The translations under genes and the position numbers were made by a program. From Campylobacter rectus (GTDB lineage: Bacteria; Campylobacterota; Campylobacteria; Campylobacterales; Campylobacteraceae), in assembly GCF_004803795.1 (NCBI RefSeq), contig NZ_CP012543.1:2480001-2544000 (forward strand): a stretch of DNA of 64,000 nt. Reading direction: 5' to 3'. This document shows positions 49,376-58,588 of this stretch, piece by piece (the stretch's first letter is position 1; each line of letters begins with the position of its first letter). Below the pieces are notes generated by a model. It saw only the letters and a list, made by a program, of their open reading frames with translations. It had not been told where the DNA came from and did not search any database.

Positions 49376-51007
49376 ATGGTAAGAAGCCTATATAACGGCG
49401 TTAGCGGCGTTAAGACGCAAAGTTTTAGTATGGACGTTTGGGCGCACAACATCGCCAACATAAACAACGTCGGCTACACCGCTTCGATACCCGAATTTAA
49501 GAGCATCTTTTACCAAACATCCTTCAAGGCGGGAAACAATCCGACCCAAGATCAAGTGGGTCTGGGGGCTACGGGTATGACGACGGCGCTTAGCTTTTAC
49601 AAGCAAGGACCGCTTATGAAGACGGACAACGTCCTGGATATGGCGATCGGGGGCAAGGGATTTTTCGGCGTGACAAACGGCATGGACACCTACTATACGC
49701 GCGCAGGAAGCTTTGGCGTGAATAAAGACAGATACCTCGTGACAAATCAAGGCAACTACGTCCTAGGCACGCAAAACACGCTAACGCAGGTTACTCCGAG
49801 CCAGGGCGCGATAGAGGCTTTCGGCAGGATAAATTCAAAAGCCGCGGTCACGCAGGCCTACACGCCAAGCGCCGATACGACCGATCTTGACATCGGCGAC
49901 ATCGGCTCTCAGGGTAAAATCAAGCTACCGGAGTTTTTGTATCTGCCGACCAAGCCGACCTCGAAAGTGACTTTTAAAGGAAATCTCGACTCATCCCTTA
50001 AAACCGAGCCGGCTACCCTGCCGCTGGGTGCTGCGACCTATACCAGCAACATAGATAACGCCTCTAGAACTATAAATTTACGAGGACGAGTCACGGCGGA
50101 TGCTACGATAACCCGCCCGAGAAAAGGCGATCTAATCACCGTAACGGCAACCGACGCGAACGGCAAAACAGCCGAATTTAGCGCCCCGATCGACGAAAAC
50201 GGCAACTGGAGTATAAGTCAAAAATTTGAAAACGATTTCGACCTAGCCGCGGCACCGAATTTGCAAGCTAAGATAAAAACGACGAAAGAAGCGGCAAATC
50301 AAGAAAAATTCGTAACCGAGCTTTTAAACGCGGACGGCACGAAAAACACCCTTGAGCTAACGCTAACAAAACGCGTGCCGCAGGGCGCTAACGGCGCGGT
50401 TTGGGACGCGGCGGCAACCGTAAAAGACGCAAGCGGAGCCGTGATCTCAAACTCTAAAGGGGAGTTAAATTTCGGCCTAGACGGTAGGCTCGCCGGCTCC
50501 ACTTTGAGCGCGATAGATAATAACGGTTCGCAAATCAAGCTGGACTTCGGCGCTCCTGCGGCTGCGGGGCAAATTTACTCAGGCGTTACCAGCACGGCGC
50601 AAGCAAAAAGTATCTCGATCGCCCAAGACGGCGTGCGTGAGGGTATTTTAAAGGATTATTACACCAACGACTCGGGCAATATTTTGGCGCAATTTACCAA
50701 CGGACAAGTCCGCTCTGTGGCCAAAGTCGCGCTCTATCACTTCCAAAACGAGCAAGGGCTTGCCAAAATGGGCGATAATATCTATTCGCAAAGCGCAAAC
50801 TCGGGCGCTGCCTTTTTCTACAAAGACGCAGGCGGCAAAAGTATCTACGGCGCGAAAATCGCCAGCAATACGCTAGAGCAGTCAAACGTCGATCTAGCGC
50901 AGGCTCTAACCGAGATCATCGTCACGCAAAAAGCCTACGACGCCAATGCCAAAAGCATAACGACCAGCAACGAAATGCTCCAGCGAGCAATCGAGCTAAA
51001 GCGTTAA
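49376..51007 (+). CDS. flgE: Flagellar hook protein
   Basis: 543 aa. N-terminal MVRSLYNGVSGVKTQSFSMD and WAHNIANINNVGYT, and C-terminal VDLAQALTEIIVTQKAYDAN and EMLQRAIELKR, form the D0 coiled coils of hook/basal rod proteins. The central region is the variable D1-D3 part. Polymerises to the flagellar hook. AAAGGATAAATCT gives the ribosome site. Confidence 0.93.
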   Translation: MVRSLYNGVSGVKTQSFSMDVWAHNIANINNVGYTASIPEFKSIFYQTSFKAGNNPTQDQVGLGATGMTTALSFYKQGPLMKTDNVLDMAIGGKGFFGVTNGMDTYYTRAGSFGVNKDRYLVTNQGNYVLGTQNTLTQVTPSQGAIEAFGRINSKAAVTQAYTPSADTTDLDIGDIGSQGKIKLPEFLYLPTKPTSKVTFKGNLDSSLKTEPATLPLGAATYTSNIDNASRTINLRGRVTADATITRPRKGDLITVTATDANGKTAEFSAPIDENGNWSISQKFENDFDLAAAPNLQAKIKTTKEAANQEKFVTELLNADGTKNTLELTLTKRVPQGANGAVWDAAATVKDASGAVISNSKGELNFGLDGRLAGSTLSAIDNNGSQIKLDFGAPAAAGQIYSGVTSTAQAKSISIAQDGVREGILKDYYTNDSGNILAQFTNGQVRSVAKVALYHFQNEQGLAKMGDNIYSQSANSGAAFFYKDAGGKSIYGAKIASNTLEQSNVDLAQALTEIIVTQKAYDANAKSITTSNEMLQRAIELKR

Positions 51008-51126
51008 TAAGAGCTAAATCTAGCTCTGTTACAAATTTAAGTTTTTATATTATGTTATATTTTATACATCTCTAAGTTTTATTAAAATAGAATTATGATA
51101 TCAATTCTTATTATATTGAGAATATC

Positions 51127-51324
51127 ATGAAAAAGTTGTTTGGCGCAGTTGCATTCGCATCGCTTGTCGGCGGTACCGCCTTAATTGCAAAACAAATGGT
51201 TGTTAAACCCATACCATTAAAGGATTGGGATTGCATTTATCATGCTTGCGAGCAGCATTGCCATGAAGTTATGGCGGACGATCCTGCAAACATAGGTGGA
51301 TGCATAGATAATATGTATGTCTAA
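51127..51324 (+). CDS. Small exported or membrane protein with Cys cluster
   Basis: 65 aa. N-terminal hydrophobic segment (LFGAVAFASLVGGTALIA) followed by DWDCIYHACEQHCHEVMADD and one more Cys. A TATTATATTGAGAA sequence lies just upstream with weak ribosome site. Four Cys and two His near each other could bind metal. No family recognised. Confidence 0.5.
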   Translation: MKKLFGAVAFASLVGGTALIAKQMVVKPIPLKDWDCIYHACEQHCHEVMADDPANIGGCIDNMYV

Positions 51325-51397
51325 ATCAGCCAAAGAAGAGTGTTAAATTTAGTGTTTAGCCCTTATTTAAAGCTAAATTTTATCTCAAAGGATGAAA

Positions 51398-52195
51398 ATG
51401 ACGGAATTTGAACGAATAAAACTATATTTAGACGAAGTCGGAAAGCAAAATAACCGCGCTTCAAACAAGATATTAAATGAAACTAAAAATTTTAAAAATA
51501 CTGAATATACGATACTTTCATCGTTTTATGTTGGAAACGGATTAAAGAAGATATACAAAACCTATCCGGAACTGGACGATAGTATGGGTGCGGAGCTGGA
51601 CGGCAGCGAAGAAAAACGTGTGAGGTTTGAGGAACTGGCTTGGCTGATAAAAGAAGGTATGAGAGCCGAAAGCGAAGAAAAATTTGAAATCGCGACCAAA
51701 ATATACGAAGAACTGCTAGCAAAAGCGGGCTTGGGATACTTCAAACTCGAAGCCCAAGCGGGACTTTACCGCTGTAAAAACGGCAAGCAAACGCCACAAG
51801 AATCTTTGGGGCAAGCTAGCTTTTACATAAACCGCTCTTTAAGCTATTTACGAGAGTCGATCCGTATCCTAGAGCTGATAGAAGAGCAAAAAGAACAAAC
51901 AAAACTGTGCGAAGAAATAAAAAAAGAGCTTGCGACTGCGGCATTTTACGGCATGCAAGCCAAACGAAAGCTTGGCATAGCGGACCTTGATGATGATTTA
52001 TCGGATGAAATCAAAAATACATTTGAGCGTTTTTTTAGCGATCTTAAAAAAGCTTGCGAACTAGAAAGCACGGGCAAGCTGGAGGATGCGCAGAAATTTT
52101 ACACTCAAATTTTAACTTCAAATTTAGCCTATTTTACGCTCCGAGCCCAGGCGGGACTTTATCGCTGCGGTGCCGCTGCTGAGACTCAAATTTAA
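51398..52195 (+). CDS. TPR-like protein with internal duplication
   Basis: 265 aa, cytoplasmic, helical. Two copies of a TPR-like unit: EIATKIYEELLAKAGLGYFK then LEAQAGLYRC, and EDAQKFYTQILTSNLAYFTL then RAQAGLYRC, about 140 residues apart. The start at 51398 follows AAAGGA with 5-base spacing. Function unknown, perhaps a scaffold. Confidence 0.65.
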   Translation: MTEFERIKLYLDEVGKQNNRASNKILNETKNFKNTEYTILSSFYVGNGLKKIYKTYPELDDSMGAELDGSEEKRVRFEELAWLIKEGMRAESEEKFEIATKIYEELLAKAGLGYFKLEAQAGLYRCKNGKQTPQESLGQASFYINRSLSYLRESIRILELIEEQKEQTKLCEEIKKELATAAFYGMQAKRKLGIADLDDDLSDEIKNTFERFFSDLKKACELESTGKLEDAQKFYTQILTSNLAYFTLRAQAGLYRCGAAAETQI

Positions 52196-52318
52196 TGAAC
52201 AAATTTAAAAGCCGTTGAATTTAAACGGACTTAAATTTAATGGCTAGCTCCGCGATATCTAACGATTTTTTTATAAATTTTTAGCTAAAATCAGCCCCAA
52301 ATTTAACCGAGGCAACTT

Positions 52319-53341
52319 ATGAACCGAAAAAGAATCTACAACCCGGGCTCAAATGAAAATTTGACCGATCGCCGCGTATTTAACGGCAATCCGCACGGCA
52401 TTTTAAATTTCACCAAAGCAAAATACCAATGGGCGCTCAAGCTCTGGGATCTGATGGAGGCCAACACGTGGTTTCCAAAAGAAGTCGATACGTCAGGCGA
52501 TGTGCGCGACTACGCCTACAGCCTCACCCAGGCCGAAAAGCGTATGTATGACCTAGTCTGGAGTCAGCTCATCTCGATGGATAGCTTCCAGACCAACAAC
52601 CTAGCCGACAACATCAACCCATACATCACCGCACCCGAGATCAACGCCTGCTTGGCGCGCCAGGCCTACGAGGAGGCCAACCACTCCAAGTCCTACGCCG
52701 TCATGGTCGAGGCCATCTGCGACAACACCGACCTGATTTATGAGATGGAAAAGCACGACGAGGTGCTACGCGAGAAGAACGACTACATTTCAAGCGTTTA
52801 TGAGGAGCTAGCGGGCGAAGTGACGGACGAAAAGCTACTGCTAGCTATGGTGGCAAATCAAATTTTAGAGGGCATTTATTTTTACAGCGGTTTTACGGCG
52901 ATTTATGCGCTGGCGCGTGCGGGCAAGATGCTAGGCAGCGCGCAGATGATTCGCTTTATCCAGCGCGACGAGATCACGCATCTGCTGCTTTTTCAAAATA
53001 TGATCAATAGCGTCCGCACCGAGCGTCCGGATCTTTTCACGAGTGAAATGGAAGCTAAAATTTACGATATGTTCAAGCGCGCAGGCGAGCTTGAGATCAA
53101 ATGGGGCAAATACATCACGCAAAACCAGATCATGGGCTTTACCGACGATATCATCGAGCAATACATCCGCTACCTCATCGACCAGCGTCTGGTCGCCATC
53201 GGACTAAAACGCCGCTACGACGCCCGCCACCCGATAAAATGGGTCGATGATTTTGCTAAATTTAACGACCAGAAGTCAAATTTCTTTGAAGCAAAAGTGA
53301 CAAACTATAGCAAAGGAAGCATCAGTTTTGACGACTTTTAG
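52319..53341 (+). CDS. nrdB: Class Ia ribonucleotide reductase beta subunit
   Basis: 340 aa. Di-iron and radical residues visible: Asp in SMDSFQTNN, Glu/His/Tyr in EEANHSKSY, and Glu/His in RDEITHLL. It houses the tyrosyl radical that starts nucleotide reduction by NrdA. GAGGCAACTT precedes the ATG. The next gene starts inside its 3-prime end. Confidence 0.95.
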   Translation: MNRKRIYNPGSNENLTDRRVFNGNPHGILNFTKAKYQWALKLWDLMEANTWFPKEVDTSGDVRDYAYSLTQAEKRMYDLVWSQLISMDSFQTNNLADNINPYITAPEINACLARQAYEEANHSKSYAVMVEAICDNTDLIYEMEKHDEVLREKNDYISSVYEELAGEVTDEKLLLAMVANQILEGIYFYSGFTAIYALARAGKMLGSAQMIRFIQRDEITHLLLFQNMINSVRTERPDLFTSEMEAKIYDMFKRAGELEIKWGKYITQNQIMGFTDDIIEQYIRYLIDQRLVAIGLKRRYDARHPIKWVDDFAKFNDQKSNFFEAKVTNYSKGSISFDDF

Positions 53342-54098
53342 TCCGAATTTATGCCCTATCGTCCTAACTGCGCCGACTTGCCGACAAAGACAAGACGAAC
53401 TGCTGGGAAAAATCGCCGCCGCACCTAGAAACTCGGTCATCCTAGCCGGCGAGCTGTGCGTGAGCGGGTATGATACGGGCGGATTTTTTAGCGGAGCAAA
53501 CGGGGCGATGCCGGGCGACTCGATCGGTAGCTTCGATGCTATACTTTTTAAAGCCGTGCAAGAAGCGCTAAGTACAGATAAATTTCTCGGACTCACGCAT
53601 CTAACGAGCCTAAACCGCGCCAAAGGGCTCGCGCAAAATTCGAACACGCAGGCGCAAAAGAACGAAATTTATAACGAATTTATCCTGTTAAATAGCCAAA
53701 ACGTCTTTTATACGCAAAATAAATCAAAGCTTTTTCGCCCGAATTTAGAGCACGAAATTTTTGCCGCGGGAGACGATGCGGCGATAAGGCCTTTTGATTT
53801 TAAAGGGCTAAAAATCGGCGTTTTAATTTGCTTTGAACTTAGATTTGCCCATCTTTGGGAGCGGCTAAAAGGCTGCGATATCATTTTGGTGCCCGCGATG
53901 TGGGGCAAAGCGCGCGAGGACGCATACCTTACGCTTTGCAAGGCTCTAGCGCTTGCTAATAGCTGCTACGTCGTAGCCGCGAGCTCGCTTGATTTGGAGT
54001 TTTCGGGCGTGTTTTTGCCGAGCGGCGAATTTGCGAAAGAGGTCAAATTCGACCCGAATTTGATCCTTGAAACCAAACGAAATTTGGGGCTTTTATGA
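53328..54098 (+). CDS. Carbon-nitrogen hydrolase (nitrilase fold)
   Basis: 256 aa. The Glu-Lys-Cys triad is present: Glu in LAGELCVSGYD, Lys in NKSKLFRP, Cys in VLICFELRF. Family members hydrolyse omega-amides, carbamoyl compounds or nitriles; substrate unknown. The TTG start overlaps nrdB and its stop overlaps the pcm ATG (ATGA), so nrdB, this gene and pcm are translationally coupled. Confidence 0.82.
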   Translation: MTTFSPNLCPIVLTAPTCRQRQDELLGKIAAAPRNSVILAGELCVSGYDTGGFFSGANGAMPGDSIGSFDAILFKAVQEALSTDKFLGLTHLTSLNRAKGLAQNSNTQAQKNEIYNEFILLNSQNVFYTQNKSKLFRPNLEHEIFAAGDDAAIRPFDFKGLKIGVLICFELRFAHLWERLKGCDIILVPAMWGKAREDAYLTLCKALALANSCYVVAASSLDLEFSGVFLPSGEFAKEVKFDPNLILETKRNLGLL

Positions 54099-54727
54099 CC
54101 GCTCTTGAAAAATCAAAATGCATAAATATGGCCGATGAAATCGGCAATATAGTCGCGCTTACGCCGACGCTTTACAAGGCTCTTTGCGACACTCCGCGCG
54201 AGATCTTTGCGCCCGTCACGCGGCACGCATACAGCCTGGATGCACAGCCCATCGGCGGCAATCAATGGATCAGCTCGCCGCTGACGGTCATCAAAATGAC
54301 GCTGGCGCTTGATGCCGAAGATATCGACAACGCCCTAGAAATCGGCTGCGGTAGCGGCTACCAAGCGGCGATTTTGTCGCATTTAGCGCACAGGGTTTTT
54401 ACCGTCGAGCGCATCGAAAAGCTCGCAACAGAAGCTAAAAAGCGCTTTAAAGCACTCGAAATCCACAACATCCACGTGAGATTTGACGATGGAAACGTCG
54501 GCTGGAAAAGCTACGCGCCCTACGACAGGATTTTGCTCTCGGCGGCAGCGCGGCAAGTGCCTCAGACGCTTTTCAATCAGCTGAAAAACGGCGGCATTTT
54601 AGTAGCTCCTATCAAAAAAGACGGCAAACAATTTATCGTCAAATTTAAAAAAGACGCTTGCGGCAAGATAACGCAAAAAACGCTTGAAGAGTGCCTATTT
54701 GTACCGCTTTTGGACGGGATAGAGTGA
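54095..54727 (+). CDS. pcm: Protein-L-isoaspartate O-methyltransferase
   Basis: 210 aa. GNQWISSPLTVIKMTLALDA and ALEIGCGSGYQAAILSHLAH (SAM site) with VFTVERIEKLA are diagnostic. Repairs isoaspartyl residues in damaged proteins using SAM. The nrdB/pcm linkage is seen in other campylobacters. Confidence 0.94.
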   Translation: MTALEKSKCINMADEIGNIVALTPTLYKALCDTPREIFAPVTRHAYSLDAQPIGGNQWISSPLTVIKMTLALDAEDIDNALEIGCGSGYQAAILSHLAHRVFTVERIEKLATEAKKRFKALEIHNIHVRFDDGNVGWKSYAPYDRILLSAAARQVPQTLFNQLKNGGILVAPIKKDGKQFIVKFKKDACGKITQKTLEECLFVPLLDGIE

Positions 54728-55169
54728 GTTTTGCCTCATTTCGCTTTTTTAAAATAGCTTAAAATTTGAGTTGTTTTTAAGGGCATAGCTTTTATAGATC
54801 GGCAAATTTGCGCTTCTCGTAAGCACATTTACTGCAAAATATATTACCATTTAGCTAAAGTAAAAATTTAACTTAGCGCTCACGCCTGCTTTAACCGCGC
54901 GCAGATAGCTTTGCCGATCTCAAAAACCTCGCAAACAGCGCGAATGACGACCCCTACTAACTACCTGCGGCTTGCCGACATAAACAAATTTGACAAATTT
55001 GCAGAGCCTTTAGCCAAGATACAAGCGGTATCGCACTGTATTTTATTTCTATAAAACCGATGAATTATAGATTTGAGTTTATAAAATAGGCTTGTGTATG
55101 AATAAAAATTTTTGAATGAGAAAAATAAAATTTGATATAATACTCAAGTATAAATTTTTAGGTATCTTT
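54728..55169. other. Boundary between core genes and the cassette locus
   Basis: No gene. Near the right end TTTGATATAATACTC (55131-55145) gives a good -10 box for the small gene at 55170; the same TTTTGATATAATAC-type box recurs ahead of partner genes at 56430 and 59226. Confidence 0.4.
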
Positions 55170-55325
55170 ATGGGAAAAATCAAAGTTGTATGTATAGCCG
55201 CTATAATAATATTTTTATTTTATGCAAAAAGCGTAGGAATGGCTTGGTTTGTGCTTGTAATGATGCTTTCCGGAATTATATCATATAGCATGTCATCTTT
55301 TCTTGACGATATCAATGGAAGATAA
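55170..55325 (+). CDS. Small membrane protein, putative immunity protein 1
   Basis: 51 aa from the ATG at 55170, AGG upstream: VVCIAAIIIFLFYAKSVGMA then VLVMMLSGIISYSMSSFLDD. Two membrane segments. It faces, convergently, a 39-codon relic of the toxin-tail family (55412..55531). Its closest relative in the window is the orphan 46-aa protein at 5661. Immunity role is inferred from the repeated pairing along the locus. Confidence 0.5.
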   Translation: MGKIKVVCIAAIIIFLFYAKSVGMAWFVLVMMLSGIISYSMSSFLDDINGR

Positions 55326-55411
55326 ATATATTTCCAAAAATAGCACAATATAAGAATATTCCATTATTTTAGATACGGGATATTCTAGCACTTTAAGATT
55401 TTTAGAAAAAA

Positions 55412-55531
55412 TCAATAAGCAAGCTCATCTATAATGCCGTATAGCAATGGCTCCATTTGACTTTTCCATATAATCAAAATCTCTTTTAATCCTCTATTCT
55501 TTCTGCTTGCGTCATCTTTTATACTTTTCAT
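55412..55531 (-). pseudogene. Toxin-tail relic 1
   Basis: 39 codons, ending ILIIWKSQMEPLLYGIIDEL-AY. This matches the C-terminus of the protein at 61168 (VKWKSYMGLLLYGMIDDLPY). The N-terminal domain is gone; beyond the relic lies the repeated leader-type sequence starting TTCTTAGCAAAAGAGC at 55561. Confidence 0.5.
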
Positions 55532-55560
55532 TTTTATCGGTTACATAACCACTCTGCAAA

Positions 55561-55700
55561 TTCTTAGCAAAAGAGCTAAAATTACTGCACGACAGAGTCG
55601 TCGTTGCTTTGCCGATTTAAAAACTAAAGCTCAGCGGTGTCTTTTCTGCTCCGCCTTTTTTTAATTGTAAAGCCGCTAAATTCATACTTATAAGTTATTA
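55561..55700 (+). repeat. Partner-gene leader repeat, copy a
   Basis: First of five diverged copies of a leader (others near 56233, 58375, 59032 and 60717). Shared landmarks are TCGTCGTTGCTTTGCCGATT, then AGCGGNGTNTTTNCTNCTC and TTTTAATTGTAAAGCCGCTA. Each lies upstream of a plus-strand partner gene or of where one was. Confidence 0.65.
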
Positions 55701-55824
55701 AATTAATGTAATATTGTATGTTAATAACACATAGTATTACATTGTTATTAGTATAAGCTTAATTAAAAATGATATAATGCTCTAAAAAAATATAAAACTA
55801 AATTTTTATGAAAAATGTATATTT

Positions 55825-56112
55825 ATGGATTTTTTAATGAGCTCAATTTTTAATAAGATTGGTTTTATACTAAATTTATTAATTATATTTATGATTATAT
55901 ATAAGCTTAAGAGCAATCCTCAGTATTTTGATTATCTCTTGGTAGTCGCTTTATTTTGGTATTTATATGCTTTTATTTTCGACAGGGAATCTATTTTGAA
56001 ACATTCGGCTAGAGATTGTATAGGGCTTGGGTTTGCGGTGTTATTATTATTTTTTCATATTGTATTCTTGCAGAAAATTCTGCAAGAATACATATTTAGC
56101 TTAGTATGGTAA
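55825..56112 (+). CDS. Small membrane protein, putative immunity protein 2
   Basis: 95 aa with three hydrophobic segments (FILNLLIIFMIIYKLK; LLVVALFWYLYAFIF; GLGFAVLLLFFHIVFL). No strong ribosome site. Its 3-prime end contains a 14-bp-arm palindrome (56062-56091) and overlaps by a few bases the stop of the opposing toxin-tail relic, the same convergent geometry as the intact pair at 60898/61168. Confidence 0.5.
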   Translation: MDFLMSSIFNKIGFILNLLIIFMIIYKLKSNPQYFDYLLVVALFWYLYAFIFDRESILKHSARDCIGLGFAVLLLFFHIVFLQKILQEYIFSLVW

Positions 56113-56170
56113 GTCGTCAATTATACCATAAAGTAAAAGACCTATTTGGCTTTTCCATCTTCGATCTAAA
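56101..56170 (-). pseudogene. Toxin-tail relic 2
   Basis: Encodes LDRRWKSQIGLLLYGIIDDL-PY and a stop. Upstream it fuses into sequence (56170-56236) nearly identical to the promoter region of the gene at 62429, so the rest of the toxin gene was replaced by recombination. Confidence 0.5.
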
Positions 56171-56466
56171 AACCCGCTTATCGCACAAATTTTGCCGCAT
56201 TTTAACCTAAAAGCTATATAATAGCTCTATAATTTCTTAGCAAAGGAGCTAAAATTACCGCACACAACCGAATCGTCGTTGCTTCGCTGATTTTAAGCCC
56301 GGATCTTTGACTAAGATAAAGCTTAGCAGCGTTTTTCCTACTCAGCCTTTTAATTGTAAAGCCGCTAAATTTATGCTTATACCTTGTTACACTATTTGTT
56401 TAGTGTAAGCTTAATAGATCGGTATGTTTTGATATAATACGGTCATTTTTACTTAAAGAAAAACAA
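56170..56466 (+). repeat. Composite repeat: 62429-type promoter plus partner-gene leader, copy b
   Basis: 56170-56250 matches 62345-62428 up to AAGGAGCTAAAAT, exactly the ribosome site and start codon of the gene at 62429; then the partner-gene leader begins. The copy ends with TTTTGATATAATACGGTC, a -10 box, and AAACAATG. Confidence 0.6.
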
Positions 56467-56520
56467 TGAAAAAATAGTTTTAGCTATGATCATTGCGGGA
56501 TTGCGTGTAAATAATGGAGA
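56466..56520 (+). pseudogene. Broken 5-prime end of a Sel1-like partner gene
   Basis: ATGAAAAAATAGTTTTAGCT and onward corresponds to the start of the gene at 59262 (MKKTVLAMIVAGL) with four bases lost after ATGAAAAAA, giving an immediate stop; GCTATGATCATTGCGGGATT follows, then homology ends. A decapitated partner gene. Confidence 0.55.
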
Positions 56521-56833
56521 TCTGTGCTATAATGATAGATAAAAATTTAAGTGAATTAAAATGACTGATTTGAAAAAGACTATGATATGCCAATTAATCA
56601 CTTTTTTCTTGGATCGTAATTATGAGTTCTATTATTTTCGAATTAAAATCTACTGACCACGATCCAGATGGAAGGCAGATATTAGCGCTTGTTGCTTATA
56701 ATTTTGATTATTAAGGTATAAATTGTTAAAATTACAAGATAGATTAAATACTTAAAATATAATAAATAGTTTAAGCAATAAAAAATGCTCGATTTTCGAA
56801 TGTTAAAAATTATCACAAAACAAGGAGTCAGTT
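56521..56833. other. Short interval with decayed small frames
   Basis: Contains CTATAATGATAG (possible -10) and two short overlapping plus-strand frames, one at about 56622 encoding MSSIIFELKSTDHDPDGRQI and nine more residues. Neither has a family. Probably remnants of another partner gene. Confidence 0.3.
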
Positions 56834-57349
56834 TTGAAAAATACAATTAAATCGCTTATGGTTTTATGTTTGTTATTGCCATTAAGTTTATTCGCAGATA
56901 ATTGCAAAAAGCATTTTCCAGAATTATATGTAGACAAACAGGATATTATACAAAATAGAATGTTTTACTTTCACGAAGAATGTAAAAACAAAAAAGATCA
57001 AGTAGCATGCGAATGTTTCGATAATACTTTCAGCGAGATAGAAAAAAAATGTAATGCCGGCGAAGCCAAAAGCTGCTACAATCTTTATCTCGTTAATATT
57101 TCTAATGAAAATAAACTAGATTTTTTAAAATATGCAAAAAAAGCCTGCGATTCCGAGATTAATCCTGAAAATCTTGAAAGTGCCGTAGAGGCATGCGGAG
57201 CAGTTGCAACAGTATACTTGTTAAAATATAGATCAGAAATTGTTATAGAGCTAAAAAATAAATATAAAGATACTACTATACAATACCTAAATAAACTTTG
57301 TAAAATAACAAAAAAAGACTGTGACGAAATGAAAAAAAATCTTTTTTAG
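56834..57349 (+). CDS. Secreted Cys-rich Sel1-like protein, putative immunity protein to 57378
   Basis: 171 aa, TTG or ATG-proximal start after CAAGGAGTCAG. Signal peptide (SLMVLCLLLPLSLFADNC) then ten or so Cys in a helical-repeat pattern (EECKNKKDQVACECFDN; KKCNAGEAKSCYNLYLV; YAKKACDSE), like Helicobacter Cys-rich Sel1 proteins. Periplasmic. Convergent with the toxin-like gene 57378, sharing a bidirectional terminator. Immunity role is inferred. Confidence 0.55.
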   Translation: MKNTIKSLMVLCLLLPLSLFADNCKKHFPELYVDKQDIIQNRMFYFHEECKNKKDQVACECFDNTFSEIEKKCNAGEAKSCYNLYLVNISNENKLDFLKYAKKACDSEINPENLESAVEACGAVATVYLLKYRSEIVIELKNKYKDTTIQYLNKLCKITKKDCDEMKKNLF

Positions 57350-57371
57350 TGTGCTAAAATAGCACACTAAA
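57345..57371. terminator. Bidirectional hairpin terminator
   Basis: TTTAGTGTGCTA and TAGCACACTAAA form a 12-bp stem with an AAA loop, overlapping the stop codon of the partner gene and lying 7 bases from the end of the convergent toxin-like gene. Confidence 0.75.
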
Positions 57372-57377
57372 CTTTGT

Positions 57378-57737
57378 TTATTTAAATACTTCTATGCCAG
57401 CAACTGCACCTTGTATTCTTTGTATGTATTGATTTTTAAGGACAAAATAGCATCCTATAAATCCTTTTTTAGCCCCTTGTAGTTCTCCTTCAAATTCAGC
57501 TACTGCTTCTAAAATATCATGAGCGTCTAATATGAGACTAGCACTTGCAAATAATATGGGAAGTATGCTTGCTAAATATTCAAAAGATCTACTTGTTATT
57601 TCTGAACATCTTGAGACTTTATCAATAAAGTCATGAAGTTCTTTTTCAACTTTCTCGTTTATTTTTTCAGGAGGTATGCTAATTCCCAATAAGTCTCTTA
57701 TCATAGTTGAATATAATTCTTGTTTATCATTATTCAT
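57378..57737 (-). CDS. Toxin-like protein 1 (CYFVLK-tail class)
   Basis: 119 aa. N-terminus NDKQELYSTMIRDLLG and LHDFIDKVSRCSE match the positions QRDSYIEVITQILG / VDNFIKEAQDCTK of the 59792 protein. A hydrophobic stretch (EYLASILPILFASASLIL) precedes the tail GCYFVLKNQYIQRIQGAVAG. AAAGGATAAAAA precedes the ATG; the lipoprotein gene lies 11 bases upstream. No signal peptide. Bacteriocin-like activity is a hypothesis from gene layout. Confidence 0.5.
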   Translation of the reverse strand: MNNDKQELYSTMIRDLLGISIPPEKINEKVEKELHDFIDKVSRCSEITSRSFEYLASILPILFASASLILDAHDILEAVAEFEGELQGAKKGFIGCYFVLKNQYIQRIQGAVAGIEVFK

Positions 57738-57748
57738 TTTTTATCCTT

Positions 57749-57871
57749 TTATTTTTTATGATTTGTTTGGTTTATAGTGTTGGTATTGCTATGACCAACG
57801 CTAAATAAAGCGTTGCAACCCGCGAGGATTACCGAAAGCGCAACTAAAAATGCTATAATTGTTTTTTTCAT
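57749..57871 (-). CDS. 40-aa lipoprotein, copy 1
   Basis: MKKTIIAFLVALSVILAGCN followed by ALFSVGHSNTNTINQTNHKK. Lipobox LAGC puts the lipid on Cys19, leaving a 22-residue polar peptide. AAAGGAGTTATTAG precedes the ATG. Always directly upstream of a toxin-like gene (three copies, differing at three positions). Size and position recall colicin lysis lipoproteins, but there is no sequence evidence for that. Confidence 0.65.
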   Translation of the reverse strand: MKKTIIAFLVALSVILAGCNALFSVGHSNTNTINQTNHKK

Positions 57872-58345
57872 CTAATAACTCCTTTTGCTCGCTCCGCTTA
57901 GGTCTGCTTGCAGTTGCGAGCTCGCAAGCAAAAATCTTTTGCTTTCGCAAAAAACGCGTTGCTGATTTTGTTTATTTGTAATTCGGACAAAGGGGGTTCT
58001 TTCACTTAAACAATTTTTACGTAATTCGAAATTTAAGGGCATAATACGCCCCAGCCTGAAATCTCTTGTTTAAAAAACATTGATAAATATCACGTTTTAA
58101 AAACGCCTGCAAAATGTTACTATTTTATTGATTTTTTGCTCTTTGTCCGCCGGTGGCGGCTATGAGCTGCTTGAATGTATTAAGTAGCCTTAAATCCGAA
58201 TTACAGGGAGAATTATAACAGATAGCGGCTTAAAAATTTATATAAATTCACTTAGTTTTTCTTGAATTTTATATGGTAAAAATTGATAGCTATTATTATT
58301 TAAAACAACACTATTATTTAATATATATTAATATCTAATCCTGTT
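57872..58345 (-). repeat. Toxin-module leader repeat, copy 1 (full)
   Basis: Nearly identical to 61799-62290. On the minus strand it starts with AT-rich DNA, a TTATAATTC -10-like box near 58214, a CCGCC-GGT-GGCGG hairpin, then more than 300 bases of leader before the lipoprotein. The variable tract is short here (A3G5 at 57989-57996). TCTGCTTGCAGTTGCGAGC (57903-57921) recurs, with one change, in IS remnant A. Confidence 0.65.
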
Positions 58346-58374
58346 ACTTTGCCTCTTACTTGGCTATTTTATAG

Positions 58375-58550
58375 TCGCCATTGCTTTGCCGATTTAAGCC
58401 CGGATCTTTGACTAAGATAAAGATTAGCGGCGTTTTTCCTAATTTAGCTTTTTAATTGTAAAGCCACTAAATTTATGCTTATACCTTGTTACACTATTTG
58501 TTTAGTGTAGGCTTAATGGATCGTTGACGTCTTGCTATATTTAATTACCT
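58375..58550 (+). repeat. Partner-gene leader repeat, copy c (orphan)
   Basis: Matches the other leader copies from TTGCTTTGCCGATTTAAGCC through GTTACACTATTTGTTTAGTG, then diverges at ATGGATCGTTGACG without reaching a plus-strand partner gene. A leftover from a deleted cassette. Confidence 0.55.
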
Positions 58551-58588
58551 GGGCGAGAATGCAGCTAAATTTGTAGGTAGTTTGTCAT